DNA of 64,000 nt from assembly GCF_947488715.1 (NCBI RefSeq), contig NZ_CANLAG010000002.1:669375-733374 (forward strand), in the 5' to 3' direction. The first letter of the stretch is position 1, and each line of letters opens with the position of its first letter. The position numbers and the translations under genes are program-made. The notes under the pieces were generated by a model, which was not told where the DNA came from, searched no databases, and was given only the letters and a program-made list of their open reading frames with translations. Source of the DNA: an uncultured Tateyamaria sp. Its GTDB lineage: Bacteria > Pseudomonadota > Alphaproteobacteria > Rhodobacterales > Rhodobacteraceae. This document shows, piece after piece, positions 63,924-64,000 of the stretch.

Positions 63924-64000
63924 GGCTTTGTTGCACAAATCGCGTGAGGGATTCCCTGTTTGGATTCAGTGGGGTAGCAACGGTGCATGAGCAGTTGGTC
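63924..64000 (+). mobile_element. Left end of another insertion sequence, IS5/IS6-like terminus
   Basis: GGCTTTGTTGCACAAATC starting at 63924 looks like the terminal inverted repeat of IS5-like elements that I recall from alphaproteobacteria. The rest runs off the window, so family and strand of the transposase are not known. Confidence 0.55.

Noticed and set aside
55390..64000. Search for a CRISPR array in the island
   Set aside because: No regularly spaced direct repeats were seen.

Overview
The window looks like a chromosome segment of an alphaproteobacterium of the order Rhodobacterales (Roseobacter-type). The reasons are high GC with dense, often 4-base-overlapping operons, many ABC importers each paired with a LacI-type regulator, a ChpT-type phosphotransferase, an olsB-olsA ornithine-lipid pair, a ribosomal protein L21 with a C-terminal helix-hairpin-helix extension, and a kynurenine-pathway pair. 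No species is claimed.

1-6.9 kb (minus strand): a LacI regulator and a CUT1 sugar ABC importer (ATPase, binding protein, two permeases), followed by a b561-type membrane cytochrome and an SMP-30/gluconolactonase that runs off the left edge. Two 14-bp operator-like boxes precede the ATPase and a third lies just in front of the regulator. 6.9-14.9 kb: two CUT2 (ribose-type) importers in tandem on the minus strand. One has a double-domain ATPase and the other a single-domain ATPase. They face a LacI regulator across a region with two copies of a 15-bp operator-like repeat. 15.2-19.9 kb: an L-idonate/D-gluconate catabolic operon (gluconokinase, gluconate 5-dehydrogenase type SDR, a beta-hydroxyacid dehydrogenase, a small barrel protein and a GntR/IdnR-like LacI regulator), divergent from an L-idonate 5-dehydrogenase, with a tandem operator between them.

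19.9-25.7 kb: kynureninase and tryptophan 2,3-dioxygenase, an SDR, acyl-CoA thioesterase II, a beta-lactamase-family serine hydrolase and a glutathione S-transferase. 25.7-36.0 kb: a complete branched-chain-amino-acid-type (Liv) ABC importer preceded on the same strand by two SDRs, a thiolase, a nitronate monooxygenase and an ACAD10-type phosphotransferase, probably for uptake and CoA-linked breakdown of an organic acid. 36.1-40.6 kb: two MDR oxidoreductases, a histidine phosphatase, a MaoC protein, aroQ and a LuxR-type regulator without a neighbouring luxI. 40.6-41.43 kb has no convincing protein gene but ends in a densely folded candidate small RNA with a textbook intrinsic terminator.

41.4-55.1 kb: housekeeping genes: pip, tsf, rpsB, olsA, olsB, a DUF3553 protein, chpT, proA, proB, obgE, two GNATs, a LysE exporter, rpmA, rplU and two DUF2059 proteins. 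55.2 kb to the end: a tRNA-Ser(CGA) followed by an integrase, an excisionase-like protein, a HTH/zinc-finger protein, two unrecognised adjoining cargo genes, a dead IS1182-type element, a hybrid histidine kinase, a small protein and the terminus of another insertion sequence. This is the left part of an integrated genomic island whose far end is not in the window.
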